This document shows positions 50,534-58,742 of a stretch of DNA of 64,000 nt, piece by piece. The DNA lies in NCBI GenBank assembly GCA_039592335.1, contig JBDHBX010000003.1, positions 124,001 to 188,000 of the forward strand. The letters are read 5' to 3'. Each line of letters starts with the position of its first letter. Position 1 is the stretch's first letter. The position numbers and the translations under genes are program-made. The notes under the pieces were generated by a model. It worked only from the letters and a program-made list of their open reading frames with translations. It was not told the origin of the DNA and searched no databases. Origin of the DNA: WVYX01 sp039592335 (GTDB lineage: Bacteria > Gemmatimonadota > Gemmatimonadetes > Gemmatimonadales > GWC2-71-9).

Positions 50534-52396
50534 CTACAGATCCCGCGGCGACCGCACACCCCCACCGGGCACCGATTCCACCTCTTCCGGCTGCGGTGTG
50601 TGGTCTTCCCCGGGGTTGATGAAGCGGTCGTGCTCGATGAGGTACTGCTTGTCGTACAGCTGGCGGTAGCGGCCGCGCCTGGCGAGCAGTTCGTCGTGCG
50701 TGCCGCGCTCCACAATCTCCCCCTCCTCGAGCACCAGGATCTGATCGGCGCTGCGGATGGTGGAAAGACGGTGTGCGATCACGAACGAGGTTCGGCCATG
50801 CCGCAATGTGCGCAGGCCGTCCTGGATCATCGCCTCGCTCTCGCTGTCGAGGCTGGACGTCGCTTCGTCCAGAATCAGGATCCGGGGATCGGCGAGAATG
50901 GCCCGCGCGATGGCAATCCGCTGGCGCTGGCCACCCGACAGCTTGATGCCGCGCTCGCCCACGATCGTGTCGTAGCCGTCCTCGAACTCATCGATGAACA
51001 CGTTCGCATGTGCGATGCACGCAACTTCCTTGATCTCGTCGAGCGTGGCGTGCGGCCGCGCAAACGCGATGTTCTCGGCGATGGTGCCGTCGAACAGGAA
51101 GTTGTCCTGTAGCACCACGCCGAGCAGGCCACGGTAGTCGCGCAGGGGAACCGTGCCGAGGTCGCGCCCGTCCACCGTGATCGTCCCGGCGTTCGGCTGG
51201 TTGAAGGCCATCGCCAGGGAGATCAGCGTGCTCTTGCCCGAGCCGCTCGATCCCACCAGCGCGGTGGTGGAGCCGGCCGGCGCGCTGAACGACACGTTCT
51301 TGAGCACGGGGACGTCGGGGTTGTACTCGAACCACACGTCCTGAAAGCCGATCTCTCCGGCGATCTCCCCGAGCGGTTCCTTGTCCCAGTCCTTTTCCTC
51401 CTCGGTGGCCATACGCCGGATCTCGCGAATGCGGTCGAGGCCGGCGAAAGCCTCGCTGATCTGGGTACCGATCTCGGCGATGGATACGAGGGGCGCGGCC
51501 ACCAGGCCGGTGAAGAAGATGAACATCACGAAATCGCCGAGCGTCATCGTGCCGTCGAGGATCGCCCGGCCACCCACCACGATCATGATCACACTGATCG
51601 CACCCACGATCGCCGTGGTGAACGCGCCGATCCCCGAGATCCCGGTGATCGCCTTGGCGATGTTGCGGAACAGGCGGTGCACCCCGCGGGCAAACACGAG
51701 CTGCTCTCCCCGCTCGGCGACGTAGGCCTTCACGACGCGCACGCCGCCCAGGGACTCGGCCAGCCGGCCCGTGACCTCGGCGTTGATCTTCCCCCGCTGG
51801 CGGAAGATGGGCCGCAGCCTGTTGAACGCGACCGCCATCGCCCCACCGAACGTGACAAGCACAATGAGGATGACCGCCGTGAGCTTCCAGTTGAGCACGA
51901 ACAACACGGCAAGCGCGATGGCGGCCGTCACCAGGCCGCCGGTAAGCCGGACCAAGCCGGTGCCGACCAGGTTCCGGATTCCCTCGGCATCAGTCATGAT
52001 GCGGGAGATGAGCACGCCGGTCTTAGTGGAGTCGAAGTAGCTCACGGGCAGCCGGCTCACGTGCGCCTGCACCGCCTTGCGCATATCGGCGATGGCGCGC
52101 TGAGCGGTCACCCCGAGCACCTGGGCCAGTGCGAACGAGGTCGTCGCCTGCACCAGGGTGGCGCCGCCCACGGCGGCGGCCAGCGGAATGAGCAGCTCCG
52201 CCTTGCCCTGCCCGACCACGTCGTCAATCATGAATTTGGATGAGCCGGGAAGCACGAGGCCCGCCAGCCGGTTCACGATCATGATCACCGCACCAAGGGC
52301 TAGACGGCGGCGGCGCGTCCAGATGACCTCACGCGCCTCGCGCCACACCTGTCCGAGGTCGAGCCTCTTCTTCTGTTGCGTCTTCTCGTCGGTCAC
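50534..52396 (-). CDS. ABC exporter, fused permease and ATPase (MsbA-like)
   Basis: A 620-aa half-transporter that would work as a homodimer. Six membrane helices cover about 30-330. The ATPase domain has Walker A GSSGSGKSTL, signature LSGGQRQRIAIARA, Walker B ILILDEATSSLDS and the H-loop in VIAHRLSTI. The family includes lipid A and drug exporters; the substrate cannot be told. The start is GTG at 52396. It is intact, unlike the degenerate ATPase in the Mla operon. Confidence 0.93.
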   Translation of the reverse strand: MTDEKTQQKKRLDLGQVWREAREVIWTRRRRLALGAVIMIVNRLAGLVLPGSSKFMIDDVVGQGKAELLIPLAAAVGGATLVQATTSFALAQVLGVTAQRAIADMRKAVQAHVSRLPVSYFDSTKTGVLISRIMTDAEGIRNLVGTGLVRLTGGLVTAAIALAVLFVLNWKLTAVILIVLVTFGGAMAVAFNRLRPIFRQRGKINAEVTGRLAESLGGVRVVKAYVAERGEQLVFARGVHRLFRNIAKAITGISGIGAFTTAIVGAISVIMIVVGGRAILDGTMTLGDFVMFIFFTGLVAAPLVSIAEIGTQISEAFAGLDRIREIRRMATEEEKDWDKEPLGEIAGEIGFQDVWFEYNPDVPVLKNVSFSAPAGSTTALVGSSGSGKSTLISLAMAFNQPNAGTITVDGRDLGTVPLRDYRGLLGVVLQDNFLFDGTIAENIAFARPHATLDEIKEVACIAHANVFIDEFEDGYDTIVGERGIKLSGGQRQRIAIARAILADPRILILDEATSSLDSESEAMIQDGLRTLRHGRTSFVIAHRLSTIRSADQILVLEEGEIVERGTHDELLARRGRYRQLYDKQYLIEHDRFINPGEDHTPQPEEVESVPGGGVRSPRDL

Positions 52397-52421
52397 GGTC
52401 TAGAACTACTCACGGGGTGCC

Positions 52422-52616
52422 GTGCCTGAGTCAAGTGGCGGCCTCCGCAACGTCGACTGTTTCCCGGGATCGTACAACGAGTACGACGGTCTCGCAGAAG
52501 CGTACATGGTGAATGGTGACCGGGAGCTGGCGATCGAGAACTACCGACGCTCGCTGGAGCTCAACCCCGCCAACCAGAACGCCGTCGACACGCTGCGCCG
52601 TTTGGGAGCGCCCTAG
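52422..52616 (+). pseudogene. TPR C-terminal remnant of a larger gene
   Basis: A 64-codon frame whose residues 10-64 (FPGSYNEYDGLAEAYMVNGD, then RELAIENYRRSLELNPANQNA) match the TPR tail found at the C-terminus of longer serine hydrolase-like and other secreted proteins. Nothing upstream in any frame encodes the missing catalytic part; the ABC transporter gene begins 26 bases away on the other strand. I read this as a leftover after deletion, although a short TPR protein cannot be excluded. Confidence 0.6.
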
Positions 52617-52668
52617 CCGCCCGCGGACACACGGTCGGGCCACCCTAACGTCCCCGCGGCCCGACCTG

Positions 52669-52674
52669 TACCTT
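52669..52674 (+). promoter_or_regulatory. Candidate -10 box before the Dph6-like gene
   Basis: TACCTT followed after five bases by the ATG at 52680, with no ribosome-binding site. Fits the leaderless pattern seen at other genes here. No clear -35. Confidence 0.3.
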
Positions 52675-52679
52675 CTCGC

Positions 52680-53357
52680 ATGGTCTACGCCCTCATGACG
52701 AGCGGCGGGAAGGATTCCATTCTCGCCCTCGACCGCGCGCGCGACGCCGGGCTCGAGGTTCGGTACCTCGTCAGCTTCCACGACGGGGCGACCGGGCGCG
52801 TGCGGTTTCATGGGGTGCGCCACGAGCTGATCGGGCGGCAGGCGGAAGCGCTGGGCCTGGAGTGCCTCAGCATGCCGACCCTCCCCACCACCTTCGAGTC
52901 CACTTTCACCCAGTCGCTGCGCGAGCTCAAGGGCCTCGGCGTCAGGGGCGTCGTGTTCGGCAACGTGAGCCTGGCCGACGTCCGGTCCTGGTACGAGGAA
53001 CGCGTACAGGCGGCGGGGCTGGAGCACGTGGAGCCGCTGTGGGGCGGCCCGGCCGTCGAGGTGGCGTGGGCCGTGGTAGAGCGCGGCTACCGCGCTATCA
53101 TCGTGAGCGCCGATCTCGCGCGCGGGGCCGCGTCGTTCCTGGGACGTGAGTTCGATGCCGATCTCGTCACGGAGATCAGCACGCGGGACGACCTGGACCC
53201 GTGCGGCGAGCGCGGGGAATTCCACACCTTCGTGTTCGACGGGCCGGAATTCCGCTCACCGGTGGGATTCTCGCGCGGCGAAACGGTGGAGTTCGAGGGG
53301 CACCGCTTCATGGATCTGGTGCCGGCCGGCGCGGCCCGCACCTCCAAGTGGGATTAG
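52680..53357 (+). CDS. Dph6/diphthamide-synthase-like ATP pyrophosphatase
   Basis: A 225-aa PP-loop ATPase of the adenine-nucleotide alpha-hydrolase superfamily. ALMTSGGKDSILALDRA is the PP-loop, and GVVFGNVSLADVRSWYEER plus CGERGEFHTFVFDGPEF are Dph6 (diphthine-ammonia ligase) family blocks. Bacteria have no diphthamide, so the bacterial members must use another substrate, which is unknown. The gene stands alone between the TPR remnant and a convergent cysteine-cluster gene whose stop overlaps its end by four bases. Confidence 0.88.
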   Translation: MVYALMTSGGKDSILALDRARDAGLEVRYLVSFHDGATGRVRFHGVRHELIGRQAEALGLECLSMPTLPTTFESTFTQSLRELKGLGVRGVVFGNVSLADVRSWYEERVQAAGLEHVEPLWGGPAVEVAWAVVERGYRAIIVSADLARGAASFLGREFDADLVTEISTRDDLDPCGERGEFHTFVFDGPEFRSPVGFSRGETVEFEGHRFMDLVPAGAARTSKWD

Positions 53358-53974
53358 GCCTTCACTGCTCTCGCCTCGCGGGCGTCCAGCGCCTCGATGA
53401 ACGCCTCACCGAAGTAGTACTTCAACTCGTCCCGCCCACCATGGTAGATCGTGGGGCCGGTGTCGAGACACACCAGCTCGTCTTCGCCTACCTCGTCTGC
53501 CACGCACAGCGTGGCGTCGTAAAAGGTGAGCGGGAAGAGACAGTCAACCATCGATTTCAGCTCGCGGTGGTCGAGTCCCTCCTCCAGGCAGTAGGCGTGC
53601 AATAGGCAGCCGCGGCCCTCACGGTTGCGGAACACGCACGAGCCGTCCACCACCCGTGTGCGGTGGGAGCCGCCGCCGGGGACCTCGGGATCCTTCTCGA
53701 ACTCGCCCGTGAACCACCGCTGCCGCGGAATCTTCGTGTAGCGCTCGATCCCGGCGGCGTGGCCCTGAATGCGCCCGTAATGGTACAGGTCCACGTCCAC
53801 TCCGTACTGGCAGCACCAGTCGTCACAGAACGTGCACTGCAGGCAGTGGGTGAAGTAGGTGCGGCGAAAAATGTCGGTGTCGATGTGCGTGATCACGGGC
53901 GCGCCGTAGCGGCTCGCGAACGCTTCGGGAAGGGCTACGACGCCCTGCACCGTCGAGGAGTTCGATATGGTCAT
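53354..53974 (-). CDS. YkgJ-like cysteine-cluster protein
   Basis: A 206-aa protein with a metal-binding cysteine set: HCLQCTFCDDWCCQYGVDV (CxxCxxC and CC) near residue 45, then GRGCLLHAYCLEEGLDH and VDCLFPLTF. This resembles YkgJ/DUF3109-type zinc- or iron-chelating proteins of unknown function. I chose the ATG at 53974; the long upstream frame runs antisense to otsA. The stop overlaps the convergent Dph6-like gene. Confidence 0.7.
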   Translation of the reverse strand: MTISNSSTVQGVVALPEAFASRYGAPVITHIDTDIFRRTYFTHCLQCTFCDDWCCQYGVDVDLYHYGRIQGHAAGIERYTKIPRQRWFTGEFEKDPEVPGGGSHRTRVVDGSCVFRNREGRGCLLHAYCLEEGLDHRELKSMVDCLFPLTFYDATLCVADEVGEDELVCLDTGPTIYHGGRDELKYYFGEAFIEALDAREARAVKA

Positions 53975-54088
53975 TGGGGAAACAATGTAATCAAGTGCGT
54001 AACGAGACGGTCGCGCCCTCGCCTGAGACCCTCCCAGGCGGTACACTTGTAGGTACACCTGTCGATGCAGTCCGGCGGAAGGACAACC

Positions 54089-55498
54089 ATGCCCAGTGGT
54101 CGCGCCAAGAAGCGCCACGAGGTCGCACTGGTGACCGTGAGCCACCGCCTGCCGGTTACACTGCGCCGCGGACCGAACGGACCCGAGCGCGTGCGCTCCA
54201 GCGGTGGCCTCGTCGCGGCGTTCGCGCCAATCCTGGAAGATCGCGGCGGCGTGTGGATCGGCTGGCCGGGACTCGAATTGCGCCCCGGCGAGAGTGTCTC
54301 GGCGATCAACGACCCTTACCACCTCGAGCCGGTCGGCATCCCACGCCAGGACTTCAAGCCCTACTATCAAGGCTTCTCCAACCGCACGCTCTGGCCCCTG
54401 TTTCACACGCTTCCCGGGCAAGCCGTCTTCGAAACGAGCGAGTGGGAGGCATACGGGCGCGTGAACGAGCGGTTCGCCGAGGCAACCGCCGCCGTGATCG
54501 GACCCGACGACCACGTAGTGGTGAACGACTACCAACTGATGCTGGCGCCGGGCAGGCTACGGAAGCTGGCGCCCTCAACGGCCGTCGCGTTCTTCCTGCA
54601 CATCCCCTTCCCGCCGTTCGATGTCTACCGCGTGCTGCCGTGGGCACGGCCGCTGCTGCGGGGCGTGCTCGCCGCGGACCTCGTCGGATTCCACGTCTCC
54701 GGGTACGCGCGCAACTTCCTCGACTGCGCGCACCGGCTGCTGGGACTCAAGGTCGACCAGCGGCGCGGCATCGTGCAGATGGATGGGCGCACGGTGCGGG
54801 TGATCGCGCTGCCGTTGGGGATCGACTTCAAGCACTACGAGGAGCTGGCCAAGGAGGCACCCGACTCCGGCTTCCGAGAGGACGAGCACGTGGTGCTGGG
54901 GGTGGACCGGCTCGACTACACCAAGGGCATCCCGCAGCGGCTCCACGCCTTCGCGCGACTGTTCCAGACCTACTCGGACCACCGGGGGAAGGTCACCCTG
55001 CTGCAGATTGCGGTCCCAAGCCGCTCGGAGGTCACGGAGTACAAGGAGCTCAAGCGGGAGATCGACGAGCTGGTGGGCCAGGTGAACGGGCGCTTCGGCA
55101 CCGCAAACTGGACACCGATCAGGTATCTCTATCGCTCGGTGTCACCCGAGAAGCTCACCGCCATGTACCGCGACGCCGACGTGGGCTCCGTCACGCCGCT
55201 GAGGGACGGCATGAACTTGGTGGCCAAGGAATTCGTGGCCTGCCAGGTGGGCAACCCCGGCGTGCTGGTGCTGTCACACACGGCCGGGGCTGCCGAGACC
55301 ATGACAGAGGCCATCATGGTCAACCCCTACGACATCGACGACACCGCCGCCAAACTGCACCAGGCGCTCACGATGCCCAAGAAGGAACGCCACGCACGCA
55401 TGCAGGCCCTGAGGAAGCGCGAGGCCAAGCACGACGTGCACGAGTGGGCCAGAAAGCTGGTGCAGAAGTTGGGGAGGGCGGCAAGAGAGAACCCGTAG
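54089..55498 (+). CDS. otsA: GT20 trehalose-6-phosphate synthase-like glycosyltransferase
   Basis: A 469-aa enzyme of the family that joins a nucleotide sugar to glucose-6-phosphate. Key parts are VSHRLPVTL at the N-terminus, DYQLMLAPGRLRK, HIPFPPFDVYRVLPW, LGVDRLDYTKGIPQRL (Arg and Lys for phosphate binding) and LRDGMNLVAKEFVAC. The usual VSNRLP has His for Asn. No trehalose-phosphatase gene is near and no phosphatase domain is fused. Glucosylglycerol-phosphate or other GT20 products are therefore possible. The ATG at 54089 has GGAAGGA upstream; an ATG at 54065 is less likely. Confidence 0.88.
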   Translation: MPSGRAKKRHEVALVTVSHRLPVTLRRGPNGPERVRSSGGLVAAFAPILEDRGGVWIGWPGLELRPGESVSAINDPYHLEPVGIPRQDFKPYYQGFSNRTLWPLFHTLPGQAVFETSEWEAYGRVNERFAEATAAVIGPDDHVVVNDYQLMLAPGRLRKLAPSTAVAFFLHIPFPPFDVYRVLPWARPLLRGVLAADLVGFHVSGYARNFLDCAHRLLGLKVDQRRGIVQMDGRTVRVIALPLGIDFKHYEELAKEAPDSGFREDEHVVLGVDRLDYTKGIPQRLHAFARLFQTYSDHRGKVTLLQIAVPSRSEVTEYKELKREIDELVGQVNGRFGTANWTPIRYLYRSVSPEKLTAMYRDADVGSVTPLRDGMNLVAKEFVACQVGNPGVLVLSHTAGAAETMTEAIMVNPYDIDDTAAKLHQALTMPKKERHARMQALRKREAKHDVHEWARKLVQKLGRAARENP

Positions 55499-55540
55499 AG
55501 AGGCGAGCGGCGCCGCCGCGCAGCTGCGAGCCCACGGTGC

Positions 55541-55563
55541 AAGCCCCGCTCATTGCGGGGCTT
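55541..55563 (+). terminator. Terminator after otsA
   Basis: Nine-pair perfect stem AAGCCCCGC / GCGGGGCTT with loop TCATT, 42 bases after the otsA stop and just ahead of the next gene's -10 box. Followed by GTCGTATATT, so only moderately U-rich. Confidence 0.55.
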
Positions 55564-55567
55564 GTCG

Positions 55568-55573
55568 TATATT
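55568..55573 (+). promoter_or_regulatory. Candidate -10 box of the MFS gene (leaderless)
   Basis: TATATT followed by six bases (GGCGCC) and the ATG at 55580, without ribosome-binding site. The start of transcription would fall on the start codon. No -35 match at the standard spacing. Confidence 0.4.
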
Positions 55574-55579
55574 GGCGCC

Positions 55580-56794
55580 ATGATCACGTCCGCTCGCGGA
55601 AAGTGGTTCACACTGGGGCTGCTCGCCCTGGCCGAGTTGCTCGGCATGAGCCTCTGGTTCTCGGCGAGCGCCGTATCCGAGGAGCTACAGCAGCTCTGGG
55701 GCTTGAGCCAGGCCGAGGCCGGCTGGCTCACGGCGATCGTGCAGCTGGGATTCGTGGTCGGGACGGCCGTGGCTGCGGTGCTGAACCTCGCCGACGTCGT
55801 GCCGGCGCGGTTCTACTTCGCCGCCGCTGCGGTGCTGGGAGCGCTCGCCAACGCGTTGCTCGTGATCGCACCACAGTACGAGCTCGCGCTGGTGCTGCGG
55901 TTCGCAACCGGGTTCTTCCTGGCCGGGGTCTACCCGCCTGCGATGAAGATGGCGGCCACCTGGTTCCGCCAGGGCCGCGGCCTCGCGATCGGCACGGTGG
56001 TCGGCGCGCTGACCGTGGGCAAAGCGGGGCCTTACCTCATGCGCGCCTGGGTGCCGAGCGGCATCGCGTTCGTCGTCCTCTCCGTGTCCGCCGGTGCGGT
56101 GCTGGCAGCGCTGCTCGTTGCCACGGAGTACCGCGACGGGCCGCACGCGTTCGAGCGCCGGCCGTTCTCGTGGAAGCTCGTGAGTACTGTGCTGCGGCGC
56201 CGGGAGTGGCGCCTCGCCACCGGTGGGTATCTGGGACACATGTGGGAGTTGTACGCTTTCTGGACCTGGATCCCGGCGTTCCTCGCCGCCAGTGCCGCGG
56301 CGCTGGCCGCATCCGGGCACCCAGCACCAACAACTCCACAGGTGAGCTTTGTCGCATTCCTCGCGATCGCCGTGGGCGGCGCCGGATGTCTCTGGGGCGG
56401 CTGGATGGCCGACCGCATCGGCTACGAGCGGCTGGTCACTCGGGCCATGGCCGCGAGCGGCACGTGCGCCCTGCTGATCGGCGTGGTGTTCGGCGCGAGC
56501 TTCTGGTTACTGGTGCCGCTCACGCTGGCGTGGGGCTTCTTCGTCATCGCCGACTCGGCCCAGTTCAGCGCGCTGGTCACGGAGGTGAGCCCGCCGCACG
56601 CCGTGGGCACCGCGCTCACGCTGCAGACGTCGCTCGGTTTCCTGCTCACCATGGTCACCATTCAGCTGGTGCCGAACGTGGCCGAGCTGATCGGGTGGCG
56701 CTGGGCCTTTGCGTTCCTGGCGCTCGGGCCGGCGGCTGGGATTTGGGCGATTGGGAGGTTGAGGGTGGGGGGGGAGAGACTGCGCGCGCGCTAG
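55580..56794 (+). CDS. MFS transporter
   Basis: A 404-aa permease with about twelve helices (WFTLGLLALAELLGMSLWFSASAV as the first). Loop 2-3 and 8-9 carry degenerate GxxxDRxGRR-type motifs (GGWMADRIGYERL). The pattern resembles the nitrate/cyanate-type and CynX-like permeases, but a substrate cannot be given. I chose the ATG at 55580 at the base of the first helix. An earlier in-frame ATG at 55553 lies inside the terminator hairpin. Confidence 0.85.
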   Translation: MITSARGKWFTLGLLALAELLGMSLWFSASAVSEELQQLWGLSQAEAGWLTAIVQLGFVVGTAVAAVLNLADVVPARFYFAAAAVLGALANALLVIAPQYELALVLRFATGFFLAGVYPPAMKMAATWFRQGRGLAIGTVVGALTVGKAGPYLMRAWVPSGIAFVVLSVSAGAVLAALLVATEYRDGPHAFERRPFSWKLVSTVLRRREWRLATGGYLGHMWELYAFWTWIPAFLAASAAALAASGHPAPTTPQVSFVAFLAIAVGGAGCLWGGWMADRIGYERLVTRAMAASGTCALLIGVVFGASFWLLVPLTLAWGFFVIADSAQFSALVTEVSPPHAVGTALTLQTSLGFLLTMVTIQLVPNVAELIGWRWAFAFLALGPAAGIWAIGRLRVGGERLRAR

Positions 56795-56816
56795 TGTCGC
56801 AGGCGGCCAGGCACGG

Positions 56817-56848
56817 AACGGCTCGCCGGAGAGTTCCGGCGAGCCGTT
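56817..56848. terminator. Bidirectional terminator between MFS and subtilase genes
   Basis: Fourteen-pair perfect stem, arm AACGGCTCGCCGGA, loop GAGT, followed by TTT on the plus strand and preceded by A residues for the minus strand. It serves both convergent genes. Confidence 0.8.
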
Positions 56849-56872
56849 TGGCGTTCCAGGTCTTTGAGGAAC

Positions 56873-58321
56873 CTAGTTGGCGCCTACCGCGCTGGCGGCA
56901 TTGAGACGGCCCTTGCCATAGTAGGGGTCGTTCCCCTTCTTGCCGAGGTCGTCCGCGGTTCGTTGGATGATGGTCTTGATGCGACCGGGCCTCCTGCCAA
57001 CGTCCTCAACGAGTAGGCTCGCCACGCCGGAAACGTGCGGCGCGGCCATGGAAGTGCCACTCGCCCCCACAACCCAAGTGGGCGAGGACCAACAGCCAAT
57101 CACCAAGCTCGTCTGTGAGCACGCCGCCCAAACCCAGCCAGCGTCGTTGGTTATCGCATCCCCGCCGGGCGCGGCAACACTGATCGCGGAGTTCCCAAAG
57201 TTCGTATACGGGGCGATGGCGTCGATTCCGATCCAAGGGCCAGCGTAGCCAGCGCCGGCTTCCGGGGCGGTAGCCGATACACAGATCGTGTTGGGTACAT
57301 CGCAGTAGGTCGCGAAAGCATTGCCGTTATGATCCAGATCCCAAGCTGCGTTGCCTGCGGATACGACAACCGTTACTCCCCTGTTGTTTGCGTAGTTGAA
57401 TACCCTGTTGATGAAGCCAACGAACCATCCGTTGTGCGCCTTCGTGAACCCACCGCCGAGGCTCATGTTGATGACGTCGGCACCGTTGTCCACCGCGTGA
57501 AGCACGCCGTCTATGACTGCACTGAACGGGCAGCTAACATAAACCACACCTATGGCAAGAGAGTCTGGATCGTACCCGCAGACTTTCACGCCGATGAGAG
57601 TCGTCTGGGTCGTGACGCCAGCCGCGACATACGAATTGCTCACTGCCGTGGCTGCCACGTGAGTGCCGTGGAAGTACAGATCCGTCACGTAGTCGCGACC
57701 CGCAAAGTAGAGATCGGTCAAGTAATCATCGAACGGCATAAACGAAACGGATCGTGACAGATCCACGCGCCCCTCAAGATCGGCGTGCAGATAGTCAATG
57801 CCGGTATCGAGAATCGCGACAGTAACATCCGAGGAGCCCGTCCTCTGCGCACCCCAAACATCGTCTGCTTGAATCGCCCGCATGTTCCACTGCCACAGAT
57901 AGAAGTCTGCAGTTGTCGGATCGCCGGGACTCATTACTGCGTCGGCTTCAACGGCCTCGTCATTCACGATCGGATTGAGCTCAAATGCATTATCCTCGTA
58001 CAGCTTTCTGACGTACTTCTTCCTACCGAGCGCACTGGCGGCGGTCTCGTCCAGCCCACTGACCGCCGCGACGCCAATGTCATGCGAAAAGACCACGCTG
58101 CCGCCCAGCCTCTCGACATCGGCGGTGAACCCGGCGGGGACGCCCTTTCTCCTGAACATGATCAAGTGCCGGTCACTGATTTCGAAATCCCCGGTACCGA
58201 CCACGGAGAAGTCCGGCTGCTCGATCGGCGCTTCCGCCGGCCCATCCGCGCACGCAAACGCAAACACCGCCAGCGCAGCCACGGCCGTCAGCCGCAACCC
58301 AATTCGTGATGCAGTGCTCAT
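56873..58321 (-). CDS. Subtilisin-like (S8) serine protease lipoprotein
   Basis: A 482-aa exported protease. The signal ends in a lipobox AFAC with Cys24. An I9-type propeptide region covers about 45-115 (RHLIMFRRKGVPAGFTADVERLGG). The catalytic triad is visible: Asp in VAILDTGIDYLHADL, His in YFHGTHVAAT, Ser in ASGTSMAAPHVSG. A short duplicated element (DYLTDLYFAGR, DYVTDLYFHGT) lies just ahead of the catalytic His. GGAGG lies seven bases before the ATG. The coding region is visibly less GC-rich than its neighbours, which may point to acquisition. Confidence 0.93.
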   Translation of the reverse strand: MSTASRIGLRLTAVAALAVFAFACADGPAEAPIEQPDFSVVGTGDFEISDRHLIMFRRKGVPAGFTADVERLGGSVVFSHDIGVAAVSGLDETAASALGRKKYVRKLYEDNAFELNPIVNDEAVEADAVMSPGDPTTADFYLWQWNMRAIQADDVWGAQRTGSSDVTVAILDTGIDYLHADLEGRVDLSRSVSFMPFDDYLTDLYFAGRDYVTDLYFHGTHVAATAVSNSYVAAGVTTQTTLIGVKVCGYDPDSLAIGVVYVSCPFSAVIDGVLHAVDNGADVINMSLGGGFTKAHNGWFVGFINRVFNYANNRGVTVVVSAGNAAWDLDHNGNAFATYCDVPNTICVSATAPEAGAGYAGPWIGIDAIAPYTNFGNSAISVAAPGGDAITNDAGWVWAACSQTSLVIGCWSSPTWVVGASGTSMAAPHVSGVASLLVEDVGRRPGRIKTIIQRTADDLGKKGNDPYYGKGRLNAASAVGAN

Positions 58322-58418
58322 GTAGTTACCTCCATCGAGAGGGGTGACAAGGAACCACGCCGATTCACGCCGGCGCCTCCTCCGTCGGCTCGTCACGCTA
58401 CAATCCCAAATACAGAAA

Positions 58419-58447
58419 AGGCGTGCGGCCAAACGGCCGACACGCCT
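58419..58447 (-). terminator. Rho-independent terminator upstream of the subtilase gene
   Basis: Stem AGGCGTG plus CGGCC paired with GGCCG plus CACGCCT (12 pairs, one bulged base), loop AAAC. On the minus strand it is followed by TTTT. It would end a minus-strand transcript coming from 58450-58740, or act as an attenuator in a long subtilase leader. Confidence 0.6.
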
Positions 58448-58742
58448 GTGTCACTCGTAATACCAGTTGGGCGGCACACACACACGCGCTGCCCGGCTGC
58501 CGTAGTCATACGCCAGGTGGCACCCACAAAGCGTGTGAATCCCAATACCCATGCACTAACCCGTCCCGAGAGGCCTGCGGAGGGCGCAGCCACGGCCTCA
58601 ACCCAGTCTCCTCGCGAAGATACCGGGGGGACGAGCGCCCGCAAGGAGCCGGCGGGCTCACTGCCCAGGCCTGGCGACCGGCCTGCTTCCAGTCCAGAAT
58701 TGGCTCTATTAGACCCCGAGTCAGATGGGAGGGGACCGGGTC
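58448..58742 (-). ncRNA. Candidate structured RNA or long leader, unassigned
   Basis: This 295-base stretch has no convincing protein frame on either strand but many self-complementary segments on the minus strand. One is a GAGGCC...GGCCTC stem enclosing CTGCG...CGCAG. Another is GCCCGC...GCGGGC. A third is the palindrome CCAGGCCTGG. It ends in a terminator with a U-run. It does not match RNase P, tmRNA, SRP or 6S RNA by the conserved pieces I know. It may be a small RNA or a regulatory leader of the subtilase gene. Confidence 0.35.

Noticed and set aside
53975..54535. Long N-terminal extension of the YkgJ-like protein
   Set aside because: It runs antisense through otsA and has no protein-like pattern.
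58448..58742. RNase P, tmRNA, SRP or 6S RNA gene
   Set aside because: None of the conserved sequence pieces I know for these RNAs is present on either strand.
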